DNA of 5,951 nt, taken from NCBI GenBank assembly GCA_027011025.1, contig JALVAU010000432.1:1-5951 (forward strand), written 5' to 3'. This document shows, piece by piece, positions 1 to 5,951 of the stretch. A program made the translations under genes and the position numbers. The first letter of the stretch is position 1, and every line of letters begins with the position of its first letter. The notes beneath the pieces were generated by a model. It had not been told where the DNA came from, searched no databases, and saw only the letters and a program-made list of their open reading frames with translations. The stretch comes from Campylobacteraceae bacterium. GTDB lineage: Bacteria > Campylobacterota > Campylobacteria > Campylobacterales > Sulfurospirillaceae.

Positions 1-443
1 TAATAGCTAGTGAATTTTCTGATAATATGACTCAGAAGATAGAAGAGGAGAGATTACAATTTAAAAAAAAGCTTTACGAGAAGGGAGATATAGTAGGTTT
101 TAAGATTATTATCATTGCCGTTGATGACATCTCTTTGCAAAAAGAGATATTTTTAGAATCTAAAAGATACAACTCTCTTTGTAATGCGGTTGATTCTGTT
201 GATTATTGTGATTTCATCTTCCCTTCTTATGTTAAAAAAGATGATTTGACTATCGCTATCTCTACTTCGGGTGCTTCCCCTGCACTTGCAAAGCATCTTA
301 GGATTTATCTCTCAAAACTTATACCCTCAAATATATCCAGTTTTTTAAAAGAGATGAAAGCTATGAGAGGCTCACTACCAAAAGGAAAAGAGAGGATGAA
401 AACACTAGATGCCAAAGCAAAGAAGTATATAGACTCTCTTTAG
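1..443 (+). CDS. Precorrin-2 dehydrogenase / sirohydrochlorin ferrochelatase, Met8/CysG-N type (5' partial)
   Basis: This family oxidises precorrin-2 with NAD to sirohydrochlorin and inserts iron, giving siroheme in the cytoplasm. The reading frame is open to the left edge (codons from position 3), so the ATG at 27 is probably internal and the true start lies outside. By comparison with CysG about 40 N-terminal residues, including the dinucleotide-binding glycine loop, are missing. Numbering from the ATG at 27, the strand-ending IIIIAVDD (27-34) matches the Rossmann segment before the nucleotide. NAVD (53-56) carries the Asp that aligns with CysG Asp104, the proposed catalytic base. FIFPS (63-67) and ISTSGASPALA (78-88) match the CysG FIMPS and VSSGGTSPVLA segments; Thr80 sits where CysG has Ser128. 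A basic helical tail follows. Family assignment is firm. Whether it serves heme d1, siroheme enzymes or cobalamin cannot be told from sequence. It ends 9 bp from the convergent MFS gene. Confidence 0.9.
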   Translation, partial: IASEFSDNMTQKIEEERLQFKKKLYEKGDIVGFKIIIIAVDDISLQKEIFLESKRYNSLCNAVDSVDYCDFIFPSYVKKDDLTIAISTSGASPALAKHLRIYLSKLIPSNISSFLKEMKAMRGSLPKGKERMKTLDAKAKKYIDSL

Positions 444-452
444 TGTGTAAGG

Positions 453-1658
453 TCAGTCTTTAAGTTTAAAAGAGAGAAAAAGGGCTAGTAAAAGCATGAG
501 AATTGTTGTGCTGTACAGTACCGTATAGTTAGTAAAGTGTAAAATTGCTCCGCCTAGAACAGAAAAAAATATCCCAAAAGAGACTATATTGACTTGAAGG
601 GCTACATATGTTGGTCTTAGTTTTGGTGGAGCTAAAATTAAGATAAGGTTGCCTGATGCAATTCTACTCCCGTCTGTTGCTGCACCTACTAGAAAAAATA
701 CAATCATATACAGATATATGTTTGAACTAAAAATTGCAAGTATAATTGCAAAAATATGAAGAGATATGGAGATATTGCTAGTTAATCTATTGTATCCTCT
801 ACCACTTAAATTGCCCCATAAAAAGTTACTCAACATCGCTCCTACCATCTGTGCGGTTATTAGTGTTCCTATTGCTACACCATTTAGATTTATAGTCTCT
901 TTTGCCTGCAAGATTATAAAAGGAAGCGCTATAAGATAGCCGTAAGCAAATAAGAATGTGCCGAGTTGAATCTGCAAGTCTTTGTCATTTTTCAGTGTTT
1001 GCCATGAGTTTTTTAGAAATTTTTTAAAAGAATTTTCTCTTAATGGTATATCCTTTTTTTCAGGCTCATCAATAGTTGCAAAAGCTATATATCCTAGTGA
1101 CATTATAAATGAACTAAGCATAAACAGGTATCCAAAACTATATGGTGCTTTAAATTTTTCTAATATAATAGCCGTGATAGCGCCACTTATCAGTCCCCCT
1201 AAGCCACTAAAAAACTGTCTATAAGCCATGGTTTTACCACGAAATTTATGACTGAAAATTTTTGCAACTATATCTTTGAAGTATATAGCCCCAAATCCGG
1301 CACTAAAAGAGAAGCTAAAAAGTCCTATTCCTATACAAAAAAGAGTTAGAGTAGGGTGATTGCTCCCAAGAAAATTGATAGCAACACCAATAAAAAACCA
1401 AGATACAAATCTAAATATAAAAACTCGTCTAAGATATGGCAACATTCTTGCATAACTTTGTGATTTAAAAGCCGCAAAGAGTTGGACGACTATAGCCCCA
1501 CCTCTTAAGAGTGTAGCGAAAAGTCCTACAACCATAGAGCTACCGCCAAAATAGTTTACCATCAAAGGCAGTATAGTTGAAGGCTCGGCAATTGTAACAC
1601 CAATAGTAAGAAAAAAGCCGTGTAAAATATTTTTGATATGATTTGAAAATTTATCCAA
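453..1658 (-). CDS. MFS transporter, 12-TM, substrate unknown
   Basis: This is an inner-membrane protein of 401 residues, the usual major facilitator length. It has about twelve hydrophobic segments in two halves, joined by a hydrophilic, Lys-rich central loop (about 196-228, DEPEKKD onward). The loop between helices 8 and 9, WGNLSGRGYNRL (281-292), resembles the second copy of MFS motif A. The first copy, after helix 2 (FKSQSYARMLPYLRR, 64-78), is degenerate. No NarK nitrate/nitrite signature was found. The start is TTG at 1656-1658: no ATG exists between it and the upstream in-frame stop at 1695-1697, and an AGGA Shine-Dalgarno lies 9 nt before it. The gene follows the nirE-like gene on the same strand, but a promoter in the 96-bp gap suggests separate control. 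Substrate and direction of transport are unknown; its location allows a link to tetrapyrrole or nitrogen-oxide metabolism but does not show one. Confidence 0.88.
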   Translation of the reverse strand: MDKFSNHIKNILHGFFLTIGVTIAEPSTILPLMVNYFGGSSMVVGLFATLLRGGAIVVQLFAAFKSQSYARMLPYLRRVFIFRFVSWFFIGVAINFLGSNHPTLTLFCIGIGLFSFSFSAGFGAIYFKDIVAKIFSHKFRGKTMAYRQFFSGLGGLISGAITAIILEKFKAPYSFGYLFMLSSFIMSLGYIAFATIDEPEKKDIPLRENSFKKFLKNSWQTLKNDKDLQIQLGTFLFAYGYLIALPFIILQAKETINLNGVAIGTLITAQMVGAMLSNFLWGNLSGRGYNRLTSNISISLHIFAIILAIFSSNIYLYMIVFFLVGAATDGSRIASGNLILILAPPKLRPTYVALQVNIVSFGIFFSVLGGAILHFTNYTVLYSTTILMLLLALFLSFKLKD

Positions 1659-1667
1659 AGTAGTTTG

Positions 1668-1671
1668 TCCT
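1668..1671 (-). promoter_or_regulatory. Ribosome binding site selecting the TTG start of the MFS gene
   Basis: On the minus strand AGGA is followed by nine bases and then TTG at 1658. No ATG or GTG is available in frame downstream of the upstream stop codon and before this TTG, so the site supports the non-ATG start. Confidence 0.65.
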
Positions 1672-1688
1672 AGTAAAATAAGTGAGGA

Positions 1689-1697
1689 ATTATATCA
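1689..1697 (-). promoter_or_regulatory. Extended -10 promoter for the MFS gene
   Basis: The minus strand reads TGATATAAT: a consensus TATAAT (1689-1694) preceded by the TGn extension (1695-1697). The -35 position, 16-17 bp upstream, shows only weak matches (TGTAGA or ATGTAG), as expected if the extended -10 carries recognition. A start site near 1682 would leave a leader of about 24 nt containing the AGGA site. Predicted from sequence only; AT-rich DNA yields chance matches, but the position and the TGn motif strengthen it. Confidence 0.6.
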
Positions 1698-1706
1698 TAT
1701 TTGCCT

Positions 1707-1726
1707 TAGCTCTACATGTAGAGCTA
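1707..1726. promoter_or_regulatory. 20-bp perfect palindrome, candidate operator
   Basis: The half-sites TAGCTCTACA and TGTAGAGCTA are exact reverse complements with no spacer. The palindrome is centred about 34 bp upstream of the predicted MFS transcription start, covering the -35 position, where a dimeric repressor would typically bind. As RNA it could also fold into an 8-bp stem with a CATG loop, but the minus-strand transcript has no U tract after it (AAGGCAAAT follows), so a classical terminator for the nir operon is unlikely. Plus-strand reading is followed by a short TTTT, also weak. The half-site does not match FNR/CRP-type sites (TTGAT-N4-ATCAA or TGTGA-N6-TCACA). The binding protein is unknown. 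Confidence 0.6.
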
Positions 1727-1754
1727 TTGGGTTTTATATATAATCCCTAGTACT

Positions 1755-2483
1755 CTATTTTCCAAACCACTCTAGTTCATCTCTAAGCTCAACCACTTTG
1801 CCTACAACTATAAGGGCAGGAGTTGGTATATCTTTTGAAAGTTTGACTATATTTTCAAGCGTGCCTACTACTGTTTTTTGCTCTTTTGTAGTTCCTCTTG
1901 ATATGACTGCGCAAGGAAAGTCTTTTGGCTTTCCAATCTCTATGAGTTTGGTAGAGATTTTAGAAAGATTATGAAGTCCCATGAGAAATACGAGTGTATC
2001 ATCACCTTTTAGACTATCCCAATCAATTTGAGAAGTTTTTTTATTTGGTGATTCATGTCCCGTTATAACTCTAAATGAGACAGCTACACCTCTATGAGTC
2101 ACAGGAATACCGGCATATGCAGGAACACTGATAGCAGAAGTGATACCGGGTATAATCTCAAATGCCACCTCTCTTTGTTTTAGATAGCTTCCCTCTTCGC
2201 CACCTCTACCAAAGACAAAAGGATCTCCTCCTTTTAGTCTGACAACATTTTTATATTTTAGAGCCGATTGATATATGGTTTCATTTATTTCATCTTGAGG
2301 CATTATGTGATGACCGTCTTCTTTGCCTACATAGATAAATTCGCATCCATCTTTGGCCTCTTTTAGTATATCAGGATTTGCAAGTCTATCATATATGACA
2401 ACATCAGCCTCTTTTATAACTCTTAGTGCTTTTATGGTTAGAAGTTCCATCTCTCCGGGACCTGCTCCTGTCAAATATACCAC
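1755..2483 (-). CDS. cobA/nirE: Uroporphyrinogen-III C-methyltransferase (SUMT, CobA/NirE type)
   Basis: This cytoplasmic enzyme transfers two methyl groups from S-adenosylmethionine to uroporphyrinogen III, giving precorrin-2, the branch point to siroheme, cobalamin and heme d1. Family blocks are all present in its 242 residues: GAGPGEMELLTIKAL (6-20); YDRL (31-34); VRLKGGDPFVFGRGGEE (81-97), the SAM/substrate loop; IPGITSAISVPAYAGIPVTHRG (111-132); TGH (141-143); LVFLMG (164-169); AVISRGTTKEQ (192-202); and PALIVVGKVV (222-231). Length is typical of a stand-alone SUMT, with no fused HemD or CysG-N domain. The start is GTG at 2481-2483, overlapping the nirJ stop by one base; an in-frame stop at 2499-2501 excludes an upstream ATG. 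Last gene of the coupled cluster, so the nirE role in heme d1 synthesis is likely, though it may also feed siroheme and cobalamin. Confidence 0.95.
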   Translation of the reverse strand: MVYLTGAGPGEMELLTIKALRVIKEADVVIYDRLANPDILKEAKDGCEFIYVGKEDGHHIMPQDEINETIYQSALKYKNVVRLKGGDPFVFGRGGEEGSYLKQREVAFEIIPGITSAISVPAYAGIPVTHRGVAVSFRVITGHESPNKKTSQIDWDSLKGDDTLVFLMGLHNLSKISTKLIEIGKPKDFPCAVISRGTTKEQKTVVGTLENIVKLSKDIPTPALIVVGKVVELRDELEWFGK

Positions 2484-3607
2484 TAAATATCCTTTTTTTC
2501 ATCATCATTTAGGTAGCAAGAGGGATCTTGTGCCCATAAATCATCATATATGGCATTTGCTCTACTTCTTGAACCACCGTTGCATATATCCAATACTTCA
2601 CAATCTTTGCAATATCCACCGATTTTTCTTGGAAATTCTCTTAGTTTGTTTAGCATATCATTCCCTTTATTGAGCCATATTTGGCTAAAAGGAGTTTCGC
2701 TCATATTGCCTATATAGTGTGGAAAAAATGGATCAGGTTTGACTCGTCCAAGCCAATCTATATTTCCCAATTTTACTCCAGCACTATTTCCGCCCCAGTT
2801 TTTGAGTCTTTTTTTCATCTCATCTTTAAGTTCGGGGTACTTTTTTGCGAAAATATTTAGAAAAAGTATCGCATCCATCTCCATATTACCTGTGACTACA
2901 TCTATATTTCTTCCGTCTTTTATATACTCAAATGCCTTGTGTATAGTAAATTCTACAAATTTTCTTCTCTCTTCTTTGCTTATATCTATCTTTAGATTAT
3001 CAAGTCCTCTGCCAGAATATACCAGGTGAGATATATAGATTTTATCTACTCCTATCTCTTCTGCTAGCTCAAACATATTGTAAAAACTCTCTTTGGTCTC
3101 ATTTGTTATGGTGAAGCGAATTCCGGCATTTCCACCATGTTTTTGTATGAGAGATATAGCTTCCATGCTCTTTTTGTAAGCACCTTTGAGACCTCGAAAT
3201 TTATCGTGTACTTCCTCGATACCATCTATGCTTATGCCTATATAATTAAAATACTTTATGATGTTATCTACATTTTTTTCATCCACATATAGACCGTTTG
3301 TTGATAGATAAGTGACGATGCCTGCTTCTCTCATAGCTTTTGAGATTGCGAATATATCTTTTCTGATAAGCGGTTCACCGCCTGAAAATATGACAAACTT
3401 GATGCCGGCTTTTTTTAGCTCTTTTATGGAATCTAATATAAACTCGGTTGTCAAGAAATCTTCAGAATTTGGACTTGCATAACTGTAACAGTGATGACAA
3501 GCAAGGTTACAACGATTTGTAAAATTCCAAATAATTATACTGCCATCCAGAGACCTCTCTTTTTGCCCATTTGTAACTGATTTTATAAGATTTGATAATC
3601 TAAACAT
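2483..3607 (-). CDS. nirJ: Heme d1 biosynthesis radical SAM protein NirJ
   Basis: NirJ is a cytoplasmic iron-sulfur enzyme that removes propionate side chains from the didecarboxysiroheme intermediate during heme d1 synthesis. The 374-residue protein has the radical SAM cluster motif CNLACHHC (Cys33, Cys37, Cys40), the SAM-binding GGEP (76-79), STNG (102-105) and SIDG (126-129). The C-terminus has a SPASM-like set of four cysteines, Cys333, Cys336, Cys342 and Cys364 (CX2CX5CX21C), expected to bind an auxiliary cluster. There is no signal peptide. The ATG overlaps the nirF stop by one base (TAATG) and has only a weak Shine-Dalgarno (AAAGATAAG), so translation probably depends on coupling. Related radical SAM proteins AhbC/AhbD of the alternative heme pathway look similar, but adjacent nirF and a NirC-like cytochrome favour heme d1. 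Confidence 0.92.
   Translation of the reverse strand: MFRLSNLIKSVTNGQKERSLDGSIIIWNFTNRCNLACHHCYSYASPNSEDFLTTEFILDSIKELKKAGIKFVIFSGGEPLIRKDIFAISKAMREAGIVTYLSTNGLYVDEKNVDNIIKYFNYIGISIDGIEEVHDKFRGLKGAYKKSMEAISLIQKHGGNAGIRFTITNETKESFYNMFELAEEIGVDKIYISHLVYSGRGLDNLKIDISKEERRKFVEFTIHKAFEYIKDGRNIDVVTGNMEMDAILFLNIFAKKYPELKDEMKKRLKNWGGNSAGVKLGNIDWLGRVKPDPFFPHYIGNMSETPFSQIWLNKGNDMLNKLREFPRKIGGYCKDCEVLDICNGGSRSRANAIYDDLWAQDPSCYLNDDEKKDI
2490..2494 (-). promoter_or_regulatory. Ribosome binding site selecting the GTG start of cobA/nirE
   Basis: AAGGA on the minus strand lies six bases before GTG at 2483 and within the last codons of nirJ. The in-frame TGA just upstream (2499-2501) leaves no room for another start, so the non-ATG start is well supported and initiation probably depends on ribosomes terminating on nirJ. 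Confidence 0.7.
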
Positions 3608-4716
3608 TACTTATCTTTAAGATCAAACAAAAATATACCAGATGGCTTAGGGATTGGCCATTCAAAGTGTTTCCACCATTTTTTTGGATCTTTGTCAGCA
3701 ACTTTATATGCTAAAACCATATTTTTTGTATTTACACTAAAGTATAGGTGTTTTGATTGCTTCGACCATCTGACATGTAGAATCCAACCTGGAAATTTAA
3801 AGGTTCTTACAATTTTTAGATTTTTTGTATTTATGATTTGAACAAATGGAAAATTCCTACCGCTAAATGTAACCGCAAGCCATTTTTTATCTGGACTAAG
3901 AGAGGTAAATACAGGATTCCCCTTAGTTTTTATAGCTTTTATGAAGTTAAATTGATGGTCAAATACAAATACTTTTTTGTTTCCAACTGCAGGTATGAAA
4001 AATTTACCTTTAGATATGCTCCAAAATCCAAAATGGGGAACTTTTAAGATTCTCTCTTTTTTACCAAGAGCCAATGGAATTTTTTTATACTTCATATTAT
4101 CAAGATTTAAAACTCCAATATCAGGAGAATTAAAAAGCCCGACTACATATAAGTTTTTATTGATCATCGCATCAAACGGAACTTTTCCTATATTTTTTAC
4201 CTTTTTATATAAAACAAAGTGCGGAGTTTTCTTACCAATAGCTTCATCTTTCATGACCCACAACTCATCACTGTCCATGCAAGCAAAGATAAGATAGTTT
4301 TTATATAATTTTATACCAACATTTCTACTATCTGTCTTTATGCTCTGTACTGGGTTTAAATCACGATCTAGTATCTCTACGGTTTTATTATCATAATTGG
4401 CAACTGCTAGAAAATTTTTCCCAATTATAAAACCTATAGCACTTTTACTTGTTTGATACTCTTTTAATTTTTTTTCTTCTATTGGATCAAATTTGATGAC
4501 ATACCCATCACGGGTGATAACATATCCATCATTGTCACGAAATTTTACAACGGCATGGTTGAAATTATGCATATTTTTTATCGTATTAGATACGAGATTG
4601 TGCTCAATCACCCCAAGTGCAGAATTTTCCCTCTCTACTACAAATATCTTTTCTTGTGCTTGCATACTCGAAATGCTTAGTAAGCACAAAATTGTAATCA
4701 TCAATATTTTTCTCAT
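3607..4716 (-). CDS. nirF: Heme d1 biosynthesis protein NirF
   Basis: NirF is a periplasmic eight-bladed propeller-type protein related to the d1 domain of NirS and NirN. It is needed for a late step of heme d1 formation, and its exact chemistry is debated. The N-terminus MRKILMITILCLLSISSMQA looks like a Sec signal peptide with likely cleavage after Ala20; the only nearby cysteine (Cys11) is not in a good lipobox, so a soluble periplasmic protein is more likely than a lipoprotein. Repeating blade-like segments run through 369 residues. The segment FNHAVVKF...GYVITRDGYV (52-73) matches the NirF/NirS region where a His binds heme d1, making His54 the candidate ligand. KVPHFGFW (225-232) and the C-terminal PSGIF (358-362) are also NirF-like. 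No CXXCH is present, which argues against NirN. AAGGA lies 6 nt before the ATG, and the start overlaps the upstream cytochrome stop (ATGA). Confidence 0.92.
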   Translation of the reverse strand: MRKILMITILCLLSISSMQAQEKIFVVERENSALGVIEHNLVSNTIKNMHNFNHAVVKFRDNDGYVITRDGYVIKFDPIEEKKLKEYQTSKSAIGFIIGKNFLAVANYDNKTVEILDRDLNPVQSIKTDSRNVGIKLYKNYLIFACMDSDELWVMKDEAIGKKTPHFVLYKKVKNIGKVPFDAMINKNLYVVGLFNSPDIGVLNLDNMKYKKIPLALGKKERILKVPHFGFWSISKGKFFIPAVGNKKVFVFDHQFNFIKAIKTKGNPVFTSLSPDKKWLAVTFSGRNFPFVQIINTKNLKIVRTFKFPGWILHVRWSKQSKHLYFSVNTKNMVLAYKVADKDPKKWWKHFEWPIPKPSGIFLFDLKDK

Positions 4717-5036
4717 TTTTTATCCTTAAATTTATAGATATAATCAGCCAAAGCCTCAAGTTCTTTTGCACTTAAATCGTCAAAAGCAGGCATAGAATTT
4801 CTTTTATAACCCAAACTTTTATATGTCCCTTTTGGATCGGCAATTTGGGCGATTATTTCCCCTTTGTTTCTCTTGTTTGCAATGCTTTTAAAAGATGGTC
4901 CAAAAGCTTGTGCTGTTTGATGGTGACAACCCCAGCAATACTCCTTGAAGAGTTGCTCTCCATTTTGTTTCTTTGCATAGAGATTAGAGAAGATTAGTGG
5001 TAATAAAAGCAGGAACAAAAGTATTTTGTTTTTCAT
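4713..5036 (-). CDS. nirC: Periplasmic monoheme cytochrome c, NirC-like
   Basis: This is a 107-residue cytochrome c. Residues 1-21 form a signal peptide (basic MKNK, Leu/Ile-rich core, LYA at the cleavage site), leaving a mature protein of about 86 residues. The single heme site is CWGCH (34-38). Met82 in NSMPAFDDLS is the probable distal ligand, and a terminal helix (LSAKELEALADYIYKF, 88-103) closes the class I cytochrome fold. The stretch AFGPSF (44-49) resembles NirC and the c domain of NirS. In Pseudomonas-type nir operons NirC can pass electrons to NirS and is linked to d1 maturation; the same role is inferred here from its place directly upstream of nirF, which it overlaps by 4 bp. It also overlaps the multiheme gene by 4 bp. 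A weak AAAGG precedes the ATG. The specific symbol is less certain than the cytochrome c assignment, since short class I cytochromes are hard to tell apart. Confidence 0.8.
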   Translation of the reverse strand: MKNKILLFLLLLPLIFSNLYAKKQNGEQLFKEYCWGCHHQTAQAFGPSFKSIANKRNKGEIIAQIADPKGTYKSLGYKRNSMPAFDDLSAKELEALADYIYKFKDKK

Positions 5037-5951
5037 TTTTTAGCCTTTATTGTGTATGTTTTGCTTTTTAAAAGCATAGATTTTTTTAAACTGGAATTTT
5101 GTAAATTTAGAGTTTTCCAGCAACTAGGTTTTGCCAGTATGACATACATTGAAGCTGTGATTATATCACCTTTTTTCAAATCAGGAGCATTATAAATCAA
5201 TTTTTTTGTCTCTTTTGCCTTTATATTGTTTACAAATCCTCTTTTGTATGCAAAAGCAGGTATAACAATAGGTTTTCCATCGATCCCTAAAAAATCAATT
5301 TTAAATGAGCCTTGTTTGTCCTCTGTAGGAGATTTTTTATAATTTTGCCAGATAATTTTTCCATCTCTTTTTATGCTTAGTTTTAGATATTTTAACCTTG
5401 CAGCTTGGATGATAAGCGGATGAGGCATTTTATTTTTAATGCTAACTTCAATCTTTTTATTTTTTGCTTTGATGTCTAGCTCTATCCCCTTTTTTCTCAT
5501 GCTCATATCATGTATGCCACTAAAGCTGTGGTCGTGATGTTTTGTGCGGGATTTTTTGTCCATTTTTTCAACTTTTCCTGCTATGAGAGGCATATGGCAT
5601 TTTATACACTCTTTACTATTTATATTGTCGCCCATAGCATCAAAAATTAGAACATTATGAGTATTTCTTTTGTGTGAATGACAACCGGAACATACAAATT
5701 TATCATATATGGGGCTGTGTGTCATGGTGTGTTTATCGCTATCTTGTGGATTTTCTAATGATCCGTATATAGTAGGCTTGTAATCTTCTGCTTGTCTAGC
5801 CAATATAATTTTATTTTTAATATGAGCTTTTTTTACATAAGCAATTTGATGACAATAAAAACAGCTGATAGCATCTTTTTCTCTCTGTTTTGAAGAGTCT
5901 GGCTTTATAGTGCCGTTAGCTAGCTCTTCTTGATTTTTGGCTGAGGGCATA
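5033..5951 (-). CDS. Multiheme c-type cytochrome with C-terminal beta domain (5' partial)
   Basis: The frame runs off the right edge, so the N-terminus is missing. In the 305 visible residues there are three heme-binding motifs, CFYCH (30-34), CSGCH (87-91) and CIKCH (115-119). Extra histidines at 75, 78, 93, 98, 138, 139, 141, 147 and 177 could be axial ligands. From about 155 to the end the protein has no heme motifs and alternates short hydrophobic and charged stretches (IELDIKAKNKKIEVSIKN, then MPHPL), a pattern like the Ig-like beta domain that follows the heme domain in cytochrome c554-type multiheme proteins. The first Met in the window is probably internal (see findings), because no signal peptide follows it. 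The protein should be periplasmic. It is the most upstream visible gene of the nir cluster and overlaps nirC by 4 bp. Its role is not established; electron delivery toward nitrite reductase or another nitrogen-oxide step is a context-based guess. Confidence 0.85.
   Translation of the reverse strand, partial: MPSAKNQEELANGTIKPDSSKQREKDAISCFYCHQIAYVKKAHIKNKIILARQAEDYKPTIYGSLENPQDSDKHTMTHSPIYDKFVCSGCHSHKRNTHNVLIFDAMGDNINSKECIKCHMPLIAGKVEKMDKKSRTKHHDHSFSGIHDMSMRKKGIELDIKAKNKKIEVSIKNKMPHPLIIQAARLKYLKLSIKRDGKIIWQNYKKSPTEDKQGSFKIDFLGIDGKPIVIPAFAYKRGFVNNIKAKETKKLIYNAPDLKKGDIITASMYVILAKPSCWKTLNLQNSSLKKSMLLKSKTYTIKAKK

Noticed and set aside
434..476. Inverted repeat CTCTCTTT / AAAGAGAG around the convergent gene ends, possible bidirectional terminator
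   Set aside because: The stem is only 8 bp and AT-rich, the loop is about 27 nt, both arms lie in coding sequence, and neither direction has a U tract after the stem.
982..1224. Plus-strand open frame of 80 codons inside the MFS gene
   Set aside because: It lies antisense to a clear membrane transporter, has no recognisable domain and no convincing ribosome binding site; read as a shadow.
453..1658. NarK-type nitrate/nitrite transporter
   Set aside because: Context made this tempting, but the glycine-rich nitrate signature segments typical of NarK were not found in the protein.
1707..1726. Rho-independent terminator for the nir operon
   Set aside because: The hairpin is plausible, but the minus-strand RNA continues AAGGCAAAT with no run of U; the promoter-linked operator reading fits better.
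2353..3029. Plus-strand open frames antisense to cobA/nirE and nirJ
   Set aside because: The opposite strand encodes two strongly conserved enzymes with intact motifs; these frames are low-complexity Ser/Phe/Ile-rich shadows.
2483..3607. AhbC/AhbD of the alternative heme pathway
   Set aside because: The radical SAM plus SPASM layout is shared, but the neighbours nirF and a NirC-like cytochrome belong to heme d1 synthesis.
3607..4716. NirN or NirS instead of NirF
   Set aside because: Both of those carry an N-terminal cytochrome c domain with CXXCH; this protein has none and has NirF length and the C-terminal PSGIF.
3838..4729. Plus-strand open frames antisense to nirF
   Set aside because: Shadows of nirF, with no family features and no proper upstream signals.

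Overview
The window is AT-rich, densely coded DNA, probably from a chemolithotrophic or denitrifying member of the Campylobacterota (Epsilonproteobacteria, Sulfurimonas-like). That placement rests on base composition, codon use, Lys/Ile-rich proteins and gene content. It is an inference, not a database match.

The main feature is a minus-strand run of five tightly coupled genes covering about 1755 to the right edge. In transcription order they are: the C-terminal part of a multiheme c-type cytochrome (cut by the right edge); a small monoheme cytochrome c resembling NirC; NirF (periplasmic propeller protein of heme d1 biogenesis); NirJ (radical SAM enzyme of heme d1 synthesis); and a uroporphyrinogen-III C-methyltransferase (CobA/NirE type). 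All four junctions overlap by 4, 4, 1 and 1 nt, so the set is probably one translationally coupled operon. It looks like the distal half of a cytochrome cd1 nitrite reductase (nirS) locus. NirE makes precorrin-2, NirJ modifies the decarboxylated siroheme macrocycle in the cytoplasm, and NirF acts late in the periplasm. NirC and the multiheme protein are periplasmic redox partners. The catalytic gene nirS and the siroheme decarboxylase genes nirDLGH are not in the window and would be expected upstream, beyond the right edge.

About 97 bp downstream of the nirE-like gene, on the same strand, lies a 12-helix MFS transporter with a TTG start. The gap holds a good extended -10 promoter and, just upstream of it, a 20-bp perfect palindrome, so the transporter appears to have its own regulated promoter. 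At the left edge, on the plus strand and convergent with the MFS gene, is the 3' part of a Met8/CysG-N type precorrin-2 dehydrogenase/sirohydrochlorin ferrochelatase. That enzyme supplies siroheme from the NirE product, so both siroheme-forming activities lie within 2.5 kb of each other on opposite strands.

No tRNA, rRNA, CRISPR array, insertion sequence or long repeat was seen. The only non-coding stretches are 9 bp (444-452) and 96 bp (1659-1754).
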